A DNA stretch of 32,109 bases from Marine Group II euryarchaeote MED-G33 (GTDB lineage: Archaea; Thermoplasmatota; Poseidoniia; Poseidoniales; Thalassarchaeaceae): positions 1 through 32,109 of the forward strand of contig CATISE010000192.1 of NCBI GenBank assembly GCA_949538655.1, given 5' to 3'. Shown here one piece after another: positions 7,719-15,600 of the stretch. The position numbers and the translations under genes are program-made. The notes under the pieces are model-generated. The model worked only from the letters and a program-made list of their open reading frames with translations, searched no databases and was not told the DNA's origin. The first letter of the stretch is position 1, and every line of letters starts with the position of its first letter.

Positions 7719-8605
7719 AGTTCCTCAGCCAATTGGCCGGAGAGATTGTCAAATCGTGTAGCCAACGCTTTGCATCCCATGCTGAACGCTGTTCGAGCAG
7801 TCATAGATCCATCTGTATCGAAGCTGAAGAGATATTCTCCTGGAACTTCCTCTAATGTAATGGCATTAGAGAAATCTTCGATTCGAGCAGTCCCGTCGCC
7901 GACGTGGTGTAGTTCACGTACGAGGGTCTCTACCTTTTGCACATCTTCCAACTTCTTATTTTTGAAATCAGATTTACCGATTGTCAAATCCAAATCCCAA
8001 AGCGTCTTTGCCTTCCCAGGCTTTGCAATTGTTGCAATCTTTCTCGAACTGAATGATACACCGGAGACCGGGTTCCACTTGGCATGATCTGCACCAACAC
8101 CGAGAACAGCATATGCGTAGAACTCTAGATATTGCCCCGTGTACAACTTGGTAATGGGGATGGCTCGATAGATTTCGGGAATCTGTAACTTGTCTTCGCC
8201 CAAGACATTGAGGTCGCCAGCAGTCACCAGGTGGCCCTCTGGAGTTCCTCTTGCACTACAATGGTAGATGATTTGGCTGGCAGGAGTACCCCATTCTTCG
8301 CGGGGTAGCCCTTCATTTCCAGGGTCATCTTCCAAGAAACAAAATTCATCGTGGAATGTTGGGATGGGTATCATGGCCAAACGGTGGGCAATGACTTCGT
8401 CTGGAAGTGCACCTACGGATTCGTAAATTTCTCCAGTCTGATTGTCTTCAATGGTACCCAATTCAAAACGTACCCGGTGGATTGCCATCTTCGGCACGTT
8501 TGTCATGAGTGTTCGGCGCAAGGCGTTAGCGAATGCACGGTCTGTTTCCTTCAGAAGGACAGTGACGTGGTCATCACGTTCTTCGACAATTTCGATCTTA
8601 ACCAT
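7715..8605 (-). CDS. rpoD: DNA-directed RNA polymerase subunit D (Rpo3)
   Basis: This is the archaeal RNA polymerase assembly subunit, equivalent to eukaryotic Rpb3 and the bacterial alpha N-terminal domain; it dimerises with subunit L to nucleate the enzyme. It has about 296 residues. The N-terminal dimerisation segment 'DRAFANALRRTLMTNVPKMA' is diagnostic, followed by 'MIPIP' and an insertion domain. The ferredoxin-like four-cysteine cluster found in some archaeal D subunits is not evident: only scattered cysteines are present. ATG at 8605 is chosen because 'ggagg' lies 8 bases upstream. An ATG at 8626 overlaps the rps11 stop (ATGA) and would add seven residues, so translational coupling from rps11 is also possible. 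Confidence 0.95.
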   Translation of the reverse strand: MVKIEIVEERDDHVTVLLKETDRAFANALRRTLMTNVPKMAIHRVRFELGTIEDNQTGEIYESVGALPDEVIAHRLAMIPIPTFHDEFCFLEDDPGNEGLPREEWGTPASQIIYHCSARGTPEGHLVTAGDLNVLGEDKLQIPEIYRAIPITKLYTGQYLEFYAYAVLGVGADHAKWNPVSGVSFSSRKIATIAKPGKAKTLWDLDLTIGKSDFKNKKLEDVQKVETLVRELHHVGDGTARIEDFSNAITLEEVPGEYLFSFDTDGSMTARTAFSMGCKALATRFDNLSGQLAEEL

Positions 8606-8622
8606 TTTTTCATCCTCCAGTC

Positions 8623-9009
8623 TCATACCCGGCGACCACGACGGCCACCCTTCTTCTTCGTTCCATCATGAGGAATAGGTGTGACATCCTCGATTCGAGT
8701 GATTGTCATTCCAGCACGTGTTAGAGCACGGATTGCTGCCTGTGCCCCGGGTCCTGTGTTGGGTGATTTGTTACCGCCAACACCTCGATACTTGACGATG
8801 ACTTGTGTGAATTCTTTCTCTCGAAGCATATCTGCAATTCTCTCAGCAGCTCTTGTTGCGGCAAACTGTCCACCTGCATCACTACCTTTCTTGGTAACTT
8901 GGCCACCGCTTACCTTGGCAATGGTTTCAGCACCAGTCAAATCGGTTGCTGTCAAGAGCACATTGTTGTATGAACTGTAGATGTGAAGTACGGCTTTGTG
9001 TGACATCAT
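8623..9009 (-). CDS. rps11: Small ribosomal subunit protein uS11
   Basis: This protein of the 30S platform contacts 16S rRNA near the E site. It has about 128 residues, normal for archaeal S11. The sequence shows the '[20 protein letters not shown]' start, the central '[17 protein letters not shown]', '[11 protein letters not shown]', and the basic end '[18 protein letters not shown]'. The start overlaps the rps4 stop in an ATGA arrangement (a second ATG follows at once), and its own stop overlaps the alternative rpoD start. This is the standard archaeal order with tight coupling. Confidence 0.97.
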   Translation of the reverse strand: MMSHKAVLHIYSSYNNVLLTATDLTGAETIAKVSGGQVTKKGSDAGGQFAATRAAERIADMLREKEFTQVIVKYRGVGGNKSPNTGPGAQAAIRALTRAGMTITRIEDVTPIPHDGTKKKGGRRGRRV

Positions 9010-9677
9010 GCATCACCTTCCTTGACTTCAGTATCCTCGGCAGCAGGAGCAGATTCTGCTGCTTCAGCGACACCGGCTACAAACTCCTCAGTAGGGGCTT
9101 CATTTTCCTCACCCTCTCCATATTCTGCAGCGGATCGAGTATTCTCAATTTCAACACGAATCGGATGGGTTGCATCCATTAGTGGTGAAGTGTGATGATA
9201 TCCCAAGATGTTCTCATCATCGCGTGAGATGATGTAACTTGGAACTGTCATCTTCTGATCTCCCAAGCCAATGTGCCCGTGGATAACCAATTGTCGGGCT
9301 TGACGCATTGAAGATGCAAGGCCACGATAGTAAACCTGGCTCTGTAATCTACGACTCAAAACGAGTTCGACATCAATCTGAAGAATATCGTCTAGTGAGG
9401 CACCGTCACCGAGTAGGCCACGGCGATAAAGTGATTCGACCAAGTCAGTTTTCTCTCGTGAGAAATGACCGGTTGATGTGTCGACTCGACCGATGAGCTT
9501 CATCGCATTTTGTCTCCATCGGCGCAATTTGGACTTGGCCTTCCAGATTTCTTTCATCCCACCGATTTTCTTCAAACCGAATTGTTCTTTGAGCGCATGC
9601 TCTTCTTCAATCCGGGTCTTCTTCCATGGGTGGGTTGGAGTGTCATACTTTGGTCGTGCAAATTTTGGATGTCCCAT
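9006..9677 (-). CDS. rps4: Small ribosomal subunit protein uS4
   Basis: This 16S rRNA-binding primary assembly protein has about 223 residues. It has the archaeal N-terminus '[19 protein letters not shown]' and the S4 RNA-binding domain ('[26 protein letters not shown]'). ATG at 9677 is selected because 'aggagg' lies 8 bases before it; the tracked start is an upstream GTG. The last roughly 40 residues are an acidic, Ala/Glu-rich tail ('[15 protein letters not shown]') beyond the conserved fold, probably disordered. Confidence 0.96.
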   Translation of the reverse strand: MGHPKFARPKYDTPTHPWKKTRIEEEHALKEQFGLKKIGGMKEIWKAKSKLRRWRQNAMKLIGRVDTSTGHFSREKTDLVESLYRRGLLGDGASLDDILQIDVELVLSRRLQSQVYYRGLASSMRQARQLVIHGHIGLGDQKMTVPSYIISRDDENILGYHHTSPLMDATHPIRVEIENTRSAAEYGEGEENEAPTEEFVAGVAEAAESAPAAEDTEVKEGDA

Positions 9678-9694
9678 ACATTTCACCTCCTATC

Positions 9695-10162
9695 TCACTG
9701 CTTTCGCTGCACACCTAGTGTGAGGCCAGTACGTCCATTCGAACGTGTTCGCTGACCGCGAACACGTTTCCTTGCTGCGTGACGTAGGCCACGGTATGCC
9801 TTGGTGGAACGAAGGCGCGCAATGTCATCCTTTTGCGTCATGCCAACTTCCTGAGAGAATAGGTGTAACTCATCGCCAGATTCGATATCTCGCTGGCGGT
9901 TTAGCATCCAAAGTGGAACTTCTGTAGGATATGATTCAATGGCATCGTGGATCATCTTCTGCTCATCATCAGTTAGATGGCCGCCGAGTTTGTCTTTATC
10001 GACACCGGCAATCTTGCAGATTGCAAGAGCGGTGCGAACACCGACTCCCTTCACACTTGTCAATCCCATCCCAATTCGAGATAGTCCGTCTACGTCACTG
10101 TCAGCAAGTCGGATGATGTAGTTGAAATCTGCTCCGAGTTCTGCGTCGTCAATTTTTGCCAT
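9695..10162 (-). CDS. rps13: Small ribosomal subunit protein uS13
   Basis: This 30S head protein contacts the large subunit and P-site tRNA. It has 155 residues, typical for archaeal S13. It shows 'YIIRLADSDVDGLSRIGMGLTSVKGVGVRTA' (the helix-two-turn-helix start) and the basic end 'YRGLRHAARKRVRGQRTRSNGRTG'. It is the first gene of the rps13-rps4-rps11-rpoD cluster. 'ggggagg' lies 8 bases before the ATG. Upstream are two hairpins and a TATA box, so the operon promoter is probably at 10231-10240. Confidence 0.97.
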   Translation of the reverse strand: MAKIDDAELGADFNYIIRLADSDVDGLSRIGMGLTSVKGVGVRTALAICKIAGVDKDKLGGHLTDDEQKMIHDAIESYPTEVPLWMLNRQRDIESGDELHLFSQEVGMTQKDDIARLRSTKAYRGLRHAARKRVRGQRTRSNGRTGLTLGVQRKQ

Positions 10163-10181
10163 TTTTGGGTCCTCCCCTGTT

Positions 10182-10211
10182 CACTGGTCGCCCAGTGGCC
10201 TCATGTGAGGC
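10182..10211 (-). repeat. Tandem hairpins in the rps13 operon leader
   Basis: Two inverted repeats lie back to back: cactgg-tcgc-ccagtg (10182-10197) and the perfect 14-base palindrome gcctcatgtgaggc (10198-10211). With the TATA box at 10231-10240, transcription should start near 10209, so both lie at the 5' end of the ribosomal operon mRNA, just ahead of the Shine-Dalgarno sequence. This is a plausible place for autogenous control, but no ligand or protein target can be read from the sequence. Confidence 0.6.
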
Positions 10212-10230
10212 ATCCTCGCGACTCGCCCCC

Positions 10231-10240
10231 CCTATATGAA
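10231..10240 (-). promoter_or_regulatory. TATA box of the rps13 operon
   Basis: On the minus strand the sequence reads 'ttcatatagg', close to the archaeal consensus and to the 'tttatatagg' box at 31043. It lies about 70 bases upstream of the rps13 ATG, in a G-rich context. Start of transcription is expected about 25 bases downstream. Confidence 0.65.
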
Positions 10241-10259
10241 CGACTCGCAGGCAATCAAA

Positions 10260-10274
10260 TGCCCCTACGGGGCA
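10260..10274 (-). repeat. Hairpin after the methyltransferase-like gene
   Basis: A perfect 6-bp repeat (tgcccc-tac-ggggca) starts 4 bases after the stop codon of the upstream minus-strand gene and lies ahead of the rps13 TATA box. By position it is a 3'-end hairpin rather than a leader hairpin. No T-run follows. Confidence 0.55.
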
Positions 10275-10278
10275 GGAA

Positions 10279-11535
10279 TTAGGCTTGTTTGCAGATTGCA
10301 TAACCATCTCCGGATTCGGTCAAGAAGCCGGGGCACACAGTCAAATCAGAATTGCGTGACTTCATTTCTTGGTCGATTGCAGATTGTAATTTTGGTTGTA
10401 TATCCGGATCGATTTGGCATCGTAATTTGAGGTTTGTAAGCCCTGCAGCATTTGCACAGTCTGCAAGTTCATTTAATGATTCAAATGATACCTCTGATAC
10501 GAATCCAACTATTTCTCCAGAAATTTGGACAAAACCCCCCACCATTTTTTGATTTGAAATCGCTTCACTGCTAATGAAACTCGGGCGTCTCCCGGTGAGT
10601 TTTAGCCAGGCTGATGAAACTTCATTTTTGACGGCATTTTCCCGCCAGGATTCGCTCAAACCACTCGCCACCAAACTTGGATCCACAATCGTCAAGAAAT
10701 CCCCCAACTCCATCGCATGAGATTCCACTACGGGTTGTGATTTCACTCCAGTAAGAATACTGATTTCGCCGCTCTTAGACAGACGAATCAGTCGATTTGG
10801 TTGTGAATCCGCCACGGGACCAACCCACAATGACAACCGATCAATGCGCCCACGGCCTTGTGTCATCCATTGCCATGTCATGTCCAAGCCATTCCAAATG
10901 GAAGAAACGATTTCTTCAACTTCCATTCTTTGCGCGTCTGACAACCGTGGTGATAAATCAAGAATCAACGCAGGATTGGTGCCTAGATGGGGTGCCCATT
11001 CAGAAAGAAGATGCCCCAAGCGAGGTTGCATTTCATCCAATGTATGTTGTTGTGCATCCTGTGGTCTGGCGGGGTCAATGTGTAACAATGCAATCGCAGA
11101 AGTGGCCCCTACGTTTTGCTGGTACGTTTGTAGGATTGAATTGGCATCGGTTCCATCCCCCCACAGGATTCGGCTCGAGTCAACCCAATTTTGCTCAGCC
11201 CAGATTGCTGTCCGTTCAAGATTGATTGCAGCAAGAGGTGCAGCCGCACCAGACAATTCCACGCCCAAACCGGGTCGATTTAGTGCAGAGCATATGGCTG
11301 CAAGTTGCGTTGCACTACCGCAGGCCGGATCAAGGATTGCACCTTCTGAAATGTCACAGTTCCTCAATAGATTTGCTCGCGCGATTGCAACAGGCCAAGG
11401 TGTAGCCAAACGGCGCATTTCCTCGGTCGCATGCAATGCAGGTCCGTGCTTATCCTCACGAGCGGGGGCGCTAGAATCGGCATAAGCACGTGCATTATCG
11501 TCCGGTACCATGACCACCGGTTTGATGTCCGCCAT
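10279..11535 (-). CDS. Class I SAM-dependent methyltransferase-like protein (possible THUMP-like family)
   Basis: This is a 418-residue protein. A Rossmann methyltransferase core is visible: motif I 'ILDPACGSATQLAA' (about residues 67-80), an acidic motif II region 'GLGVELSGAA', 'WGDGTDANSI', and 'LLHIDPARPQDAQQHTL' as the motif IV equivalent. It is followed by 'ALILDLSPRLS' and 'QGRGRIDRLSLWVGP'. The DPAR motif plus the 'LSLWVG' element resembles a family annotated as SAM-dependent methyltransferases with a C-terminal THUMP-like domain, which suggests an RNA substrate. That assignment is from memory of the pattern and is moderate. The C-terminal third is poorly conserved in my reading. 'gggggtgat' precedes the ATG. 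The gene is 43 bases downstream of the FKBP-like gene. Confidence 0.7.
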   Translation of the reverse strand: MADIKPVVMVPDDNARAYADSSAPAREDKHGPALHATEEMRRLATPWPVAIARANLLRNCDISEGAILDPACGSATQLAAICSALNRPGLGVELSGAAAPLAAINLERTAIWAEQNWVDSSRILWGDGTDANSILQTYQQNVGATSAIALLHIDPARPQDAQQHTLDEMQPRLGHLLSEWAPHLGTNPALILDLSPRLSDAQRMEVEEIVSSIWNGLDMTWQWMTQGRGRIDRLSLWVGPVADSQPNRLIRLSKSGEISILTGVKSQPVVESHAMELGDFLTIVDPSLVASGLSESWRENAVKNEVSSAWLKLTGRRPSFISSEAISNQKMVGGFVQISGEIVGFVSEVSFESLNELADCANAAGLTNLKLRCQIDPDIQPKLQSAIDQEMKSRNSDLTVCPGFLTESGDGYAICKQA

Positions 11536-11570
11536 GATATCACCCCCACTTTCTACGTAAGTTCCTTAGA

Positions 11571-11580
11571 CAAATATTTC
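11571..11580 (-). promoter_or_regulatory. Possible TATA box for the methyltransferase-like gene
   Basis: On the minus strand the sequence reads 'gaaatatttg'. It overlaps the end of the FKBP-like gene and lies about 40 bases before the ATG at 11535, giving a short leader with the 'ggggg' ribosome site. Support is weak because the box is only A/T-rich. Confidence 0.35.
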
Positions 11581-12550
11581 AGATTAACATCTGCTCTAAT
11601 TCTAACTCGAACAAGAGCCATGAGTTTTGCAATTCATGCCCGTCATTATTGCCATATGCTAAATCAGGAGGGAGGAGAACTCGATGATTCGTACCAGACA
11701 ATGTGATTGTTTCCTGCAAATCGGCATCTAATCCAACAAGTCCCCATCCAAATCCTTCAATGTAACAAACCCAAGGAACGGGAGGTTCTGTGTTGCACAT
11801 CGGATCTTCACCAGCTGTGGCTGGGAGGGTCCCGGAATCCAATTGCTCATCAGAATCCGCATCCCAAACAGTGTAGGTCACACTGATTCGTTCATTTCTT
11901 GTATGTCTGTCACGATCTGAACCATCTGAAAACATATCAACATCCAAACTGACCTTGGCTGCTGGCAAAGACACATGGACAATCTCGATGGTGAATTGGG
12001 CTTCTTCAACAAGTGTCTCAAGGCGCAGTGGAATAATGATTGCATCACCAGCATCGATTGAGGTGACTGCACTTTGTCCGTTCCCATCAATTGAGATTGC
12101 AGCATCATTTACTTCGATTGAAATGGGCAACTCACGTTCATCATCGACATTGTGGATCGCCAAGTGTGCATAATCACCGACACCTTGGTGTTCCCATACG
12201 CATTCGACTTCACCAGGGAACCAGAATACATCATCCTGTTCAGCTAAATTTGATGGCCATGCCCATTCTCCATCTCTCGCATCGCATCCATCGAAGAGCA
12301 GGGTGGCTTCCCAAGTCCAACGTCCATTGACTTGGATGTCTTCTTCGGCGACGGCAGCAAAGGCATCTTCGAACTGATTGAGGAATGAACTGGCGGCTAG
12401 ACCCAACCAAATAGCAGACAAAAGCAACATTGCAATGGTGCCGAAACTGGCGAGAATAGAAATCCTTGGTACCGCCATTTCATTGAGACCGATTGGGACG
12501 ACGGGGTGTTCTTCCGCCTCGGGCCGATCGGAAATCCAAGAGCCGCTCAC
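11579..12550 (-). CDS. Membrane-tethered FKBP-like protein
   Basis: About 323 residues from the GTG at 12550; an ATG at 12478 is the alternative. After a short cytoplasmic segment comes one membrane span ('LASFGTIAMLLLSAIWLGLAASSF'), so the rest should lie outside the membrane. The middle region has beta-rich sequence with cysteines. The last 105 or so residues align by eye with FKBP peptidyl-prolyl isomerases: 'ISVTYTVWDADSDEQLDSG', then 'GFGWGLVGLDADLQ', 'HRVLLPPDLAYGN', and 'NSWLLFELELEQM'. Several active-site aromatic residues are not obviously kept, and a Cys-containing insert ('MCNTEPPVPWVCY') sits before the core, so catalysis is uncertain. I infer a surface chaperone or binding protein. 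It follows the giant membrane protein gene on the same strand. Confidence 0.65.
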   Translation of the reverse strand: MSGSWISDRPEAEEHPVVPIGLNEMAVPRISILASFGTIAMLLLSAIWLGLAASSFLNQFEDAFAAVAEEDIQVNGRWTWEATLLFDGCDARDGEWAWPSNLAEQDDVFWFPGEVECVWEHQGVGDYAHLAIHNVDDERELPISIEVNDAAISIDGNGQSAVTSIDAGDAIIIPLRLETLVEEAQFTIEIVHVSLPAAKVSLDVDMFSDGSDRDRHTRNERISVTYTVWDADSDEQLDSGTLPATAGEDPMCNTEPPVPWVCYIEGFGWGLVGLDADLQETITLSGTNHRVLLPPDLAYGNNDGHELQNSWLLFELELEQMLI

Positions 12551-12576
12551 GACATTGTCACATACACAACCTGTTT

Positions 12577-12584
12577 GAATATTA
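12577..12584 (-). promoter_or_regulatory. Candidate TATA box for the FKBP-like gene
   Basis: The minus-strand 'taatattc' is about 30 bases before the GTG at 12550, the spacing expected for a leaderless or near-leaderless transcript. No Shine-Dalgarno sequence precedes that GTG, which fits. Confidence 0.4.
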
Positions 12585-12586
12585 CC

Positions 12587-12605
12587 CGTCCCTCTTAGAG
12601 GGACG
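12587..12605 (-). repeat. Hairpin after the giant membrane protein gene
   Basis: A perfect 8-bp repeat with a 3-base centre (cgtccctc-tta-gagggacg) begins 5 bases after the stop of the giant gene. It lies inside the N-terminal part of the tracked 344-residue ORF, which supports choosing a downstream start for that gene. Confidence 0.6.
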
Positions 12606-12609
12606 AAAA

Positions 12610-15600
12610 TCAATCTTGAGCCAATTGCATATCGTGCCTAGTTCCCAACCAAGCGACGATTCCCAACTCAATTCCAAGCGCGACAAGCATGAGCAGTAGC
12701 ATGGTTGGGTCTAGGATTTGGTTTTGGAGGATCAGCATAGCGAGGCAGAGTGCCAAGACTAGGTCCAACGCACCCATCACCCGCATTCCACGCCTGAGTT
12801 GGTAAATTCCTCCAACCCAAGTCGTCAGAGATAGGGCCAAGACGCAGACGACCACCCAAGGAGACCAACCAGCGATTGCAAAGACTCCCACAGGCAGGAG
12901 GATGTGGGCATTCCACAACCACGCTGTTGTCCATTTTGGTAAACCAGCAAAGATTGTGTAAACCTGCGCGAATAGCATCGTGACACCTGTGGCCAAAATC
13001 GTCCATTGCAAAATATTTCGATACCCGTCTCCTTCAGTCCATGCAATGAACGCAAACATCCCTCCGAGAATCGCATGGACAGAGATCGCCACCCCGGCAG
13101 GTTGCTTCCAATTGAATGAGCGTTTCATGCAAAGAATTCCAGCGAGTATTCCAGCAGGTCCAGCTGAAATCATGACGACCATGAGAGCGAAACTTCCCCG
13201 TCCTGCCGCGCCTCTATGGTCAGGCATACCATTCGTCCGTCGGAATGCTTCAATCCATTCCCAAACAAGAACGAGGCCAATCAACGTAACTTCATGGAAC
13301 AACCAAGGTAACTGCCAATCGATCAACCCATGAGAACCATCTAGTAAATCAATTGTGAACGGGAATGGCGTGGCATTGAACAGTACAGCCCCAGTCAACC
13401 TTGAGAGAAGTAGCATGATGACAATTCCTTCAACGGCACTCGGAATTCTCCAAGGAAGGTCTTCCCGACCATACAATGAAATCAGTGAGAGGCCGATTAG
13501 ACCGAAGGTGAGCACCAACAAATCGAGTTGATTGTATAGACTCCCTAGTGGTCCAAAATGACCGACGAGATAAATCAATGATAACGAACCCATGGTGACA
13601 AAGAAGGGCATTTCTATGCCATTGATATCCGGCAATCGAAGGTTATGCACTTTGGCTCTCTGCCTCGACACCCATGTGAGAGCCAGAGCAAACATACTGA
13701 CCATTAGCATCAATCCTGAATTCAACTGCCCATTCATCCAGGCAACCCAACAGGCTGCCAAGGTGGTCACTGCGATGAATGAGAGTACAATGATCGGGCG
13801 ATGATGGATATCGCCAATCAACAAATCCATCTCATCTGAATTGTATTGCGCGCCTGAGCGGCGGCGGCGTTTACGCTGTTTATCGATCAATTCATACAAT
13901 TCAGCATCGGCCATCTTCATCCCACCGCGTGAGATGGCCTGTGAGAGCGATTTCGCCATAACTCCTGTCCGATCAGCGGTGGCTTTTGCTGCCAAGTCTT
14001 CATCCGCAAAATGGAATAAATGCCCTCCTTGTTGTACATCTAGTGGTTTGGGCTCTTCGCCAATTACGGTCATTGCAGATGATGAAACCGCCCCTTCCGT
14101 GAGCAACTTTGGTTCGGAAAATTCACCTAATTGTCCCTTTTCAAGTGCGGCAGCCAATGCTTGTCGATGCTGGATTTCAGCCAACCTAGCATCGCGCTTC
14201 CCGACCTGCTTAAGTTCCATTCTCAATTCACCCGTAGCAGCTAGATAGAGGGCCGATCCTACGAATGCAGCGATTGAAAGGATGGATTGTGCAACGTGCA
14301 TTCCGTCTGCAATCGATGCCCAAATCTGAATGCTCAACAAACAAACAACAGCAATTGCAGGAGGTAGTAATTTCTCCAAGTTTCTGGCTTTTGGAAGATA
14401 GATTGCCAAGAGCCCGCTAGAGGCGATAATCACCACAAATCCAGTCATGACTTGATCTAACGGTTCTGGATTGAGTAGGGGGAAAGGCCGACTGTGATCC
14501 AATCCGAATAACACAATTTGTAGGGTCAGTAACCCCATCGCTAAACTCAACAATTGGGATGTCGGACCACCTGTGCCTCGTGTGAGTAGTATGGCAATCG
14601 ATGCACTGGTCAGTATGAGAATCCAAAACGCATCTGCTCCGTAATTCCATTGCAATACAGCGAATGTCAGTGCCAGAGCGAATAAAATCAATCGCGGATT
14701 ACCTTGATGCTTTCCTTGGGCCTCTGCAGCCACGTGGACGCAAACCAATGCACCAATACCCAGTAGAGTGTACCAACCAATGTCATCCCGGCCATCGACA
14801 AACATCAACCATACTGCAAGACCTGAAATCAATCCAAGATTCCACAAACGCATCAACCCTGAATCCCGGAGACGCGAACTCAATTCGGTTGCCCCCATCA
14901 ATTTGCCAGCGAGGTTGACTCCAGTATCCCCCAATTTGAGGTTGATCGGATACTGAATAATTGCGGCGACTGTGAGATATAAGGCAACATATTTCGGTTC
15001 AAGAACAATCAATAAATCCACATCGATATCCCTTGCTTCTGAGAACGATTCCAATGATGATGTCCACAATGCATGTACAAACATCCACAGCCAGGGCGTA
15101 AGTACGGTGGCACCAGCAATACTGGGTGATACACGCTTGAGTGCAAGTACGCCCGTGGCCAAATGAATCACTGTCATCCCAATGAGGAGATACAGTCCCT
15201 CATCCCCCCCATCCGATACGGCCTCGGCGGGAATCAAGATGGTCAAGAGTAGAATGAGGACCATGCTCCCCAACCAAAGTACTCGATCGGTAACATTAGA
15301 TTGGTGTTGGAGAAGCATCGCGACCGTGACGATTGCTGCAAGAACTGCGAAGACCTCGTATCCAGATACTGGTCCCAGTTCAAATAAGTTTGATTCCAGA
15401 CTGACAAGTATGATCAGCAAAACAGGCAATGCAGTGAGCAATGGTTTCAGGACCTCCATTGCATCGACGCCTCGAACGACCAGATACGACCCACCATATA
15501 CTGCGAGTAATGTAACCAAGATGCCCAATGAGTAACCGGTTGCATCACGACCGCTAGCCAGAAGGAGAAGGGCTCCAATCATCCCGAGACCTACAGAGAC

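Noticed and set aside
10844-11485. 213-residue ORF on the plus strand
   Set aside because: It is antisense to the methyltransferase-like core, whose Rossmann motifs are clear, and has no recognisable domain or start signal.
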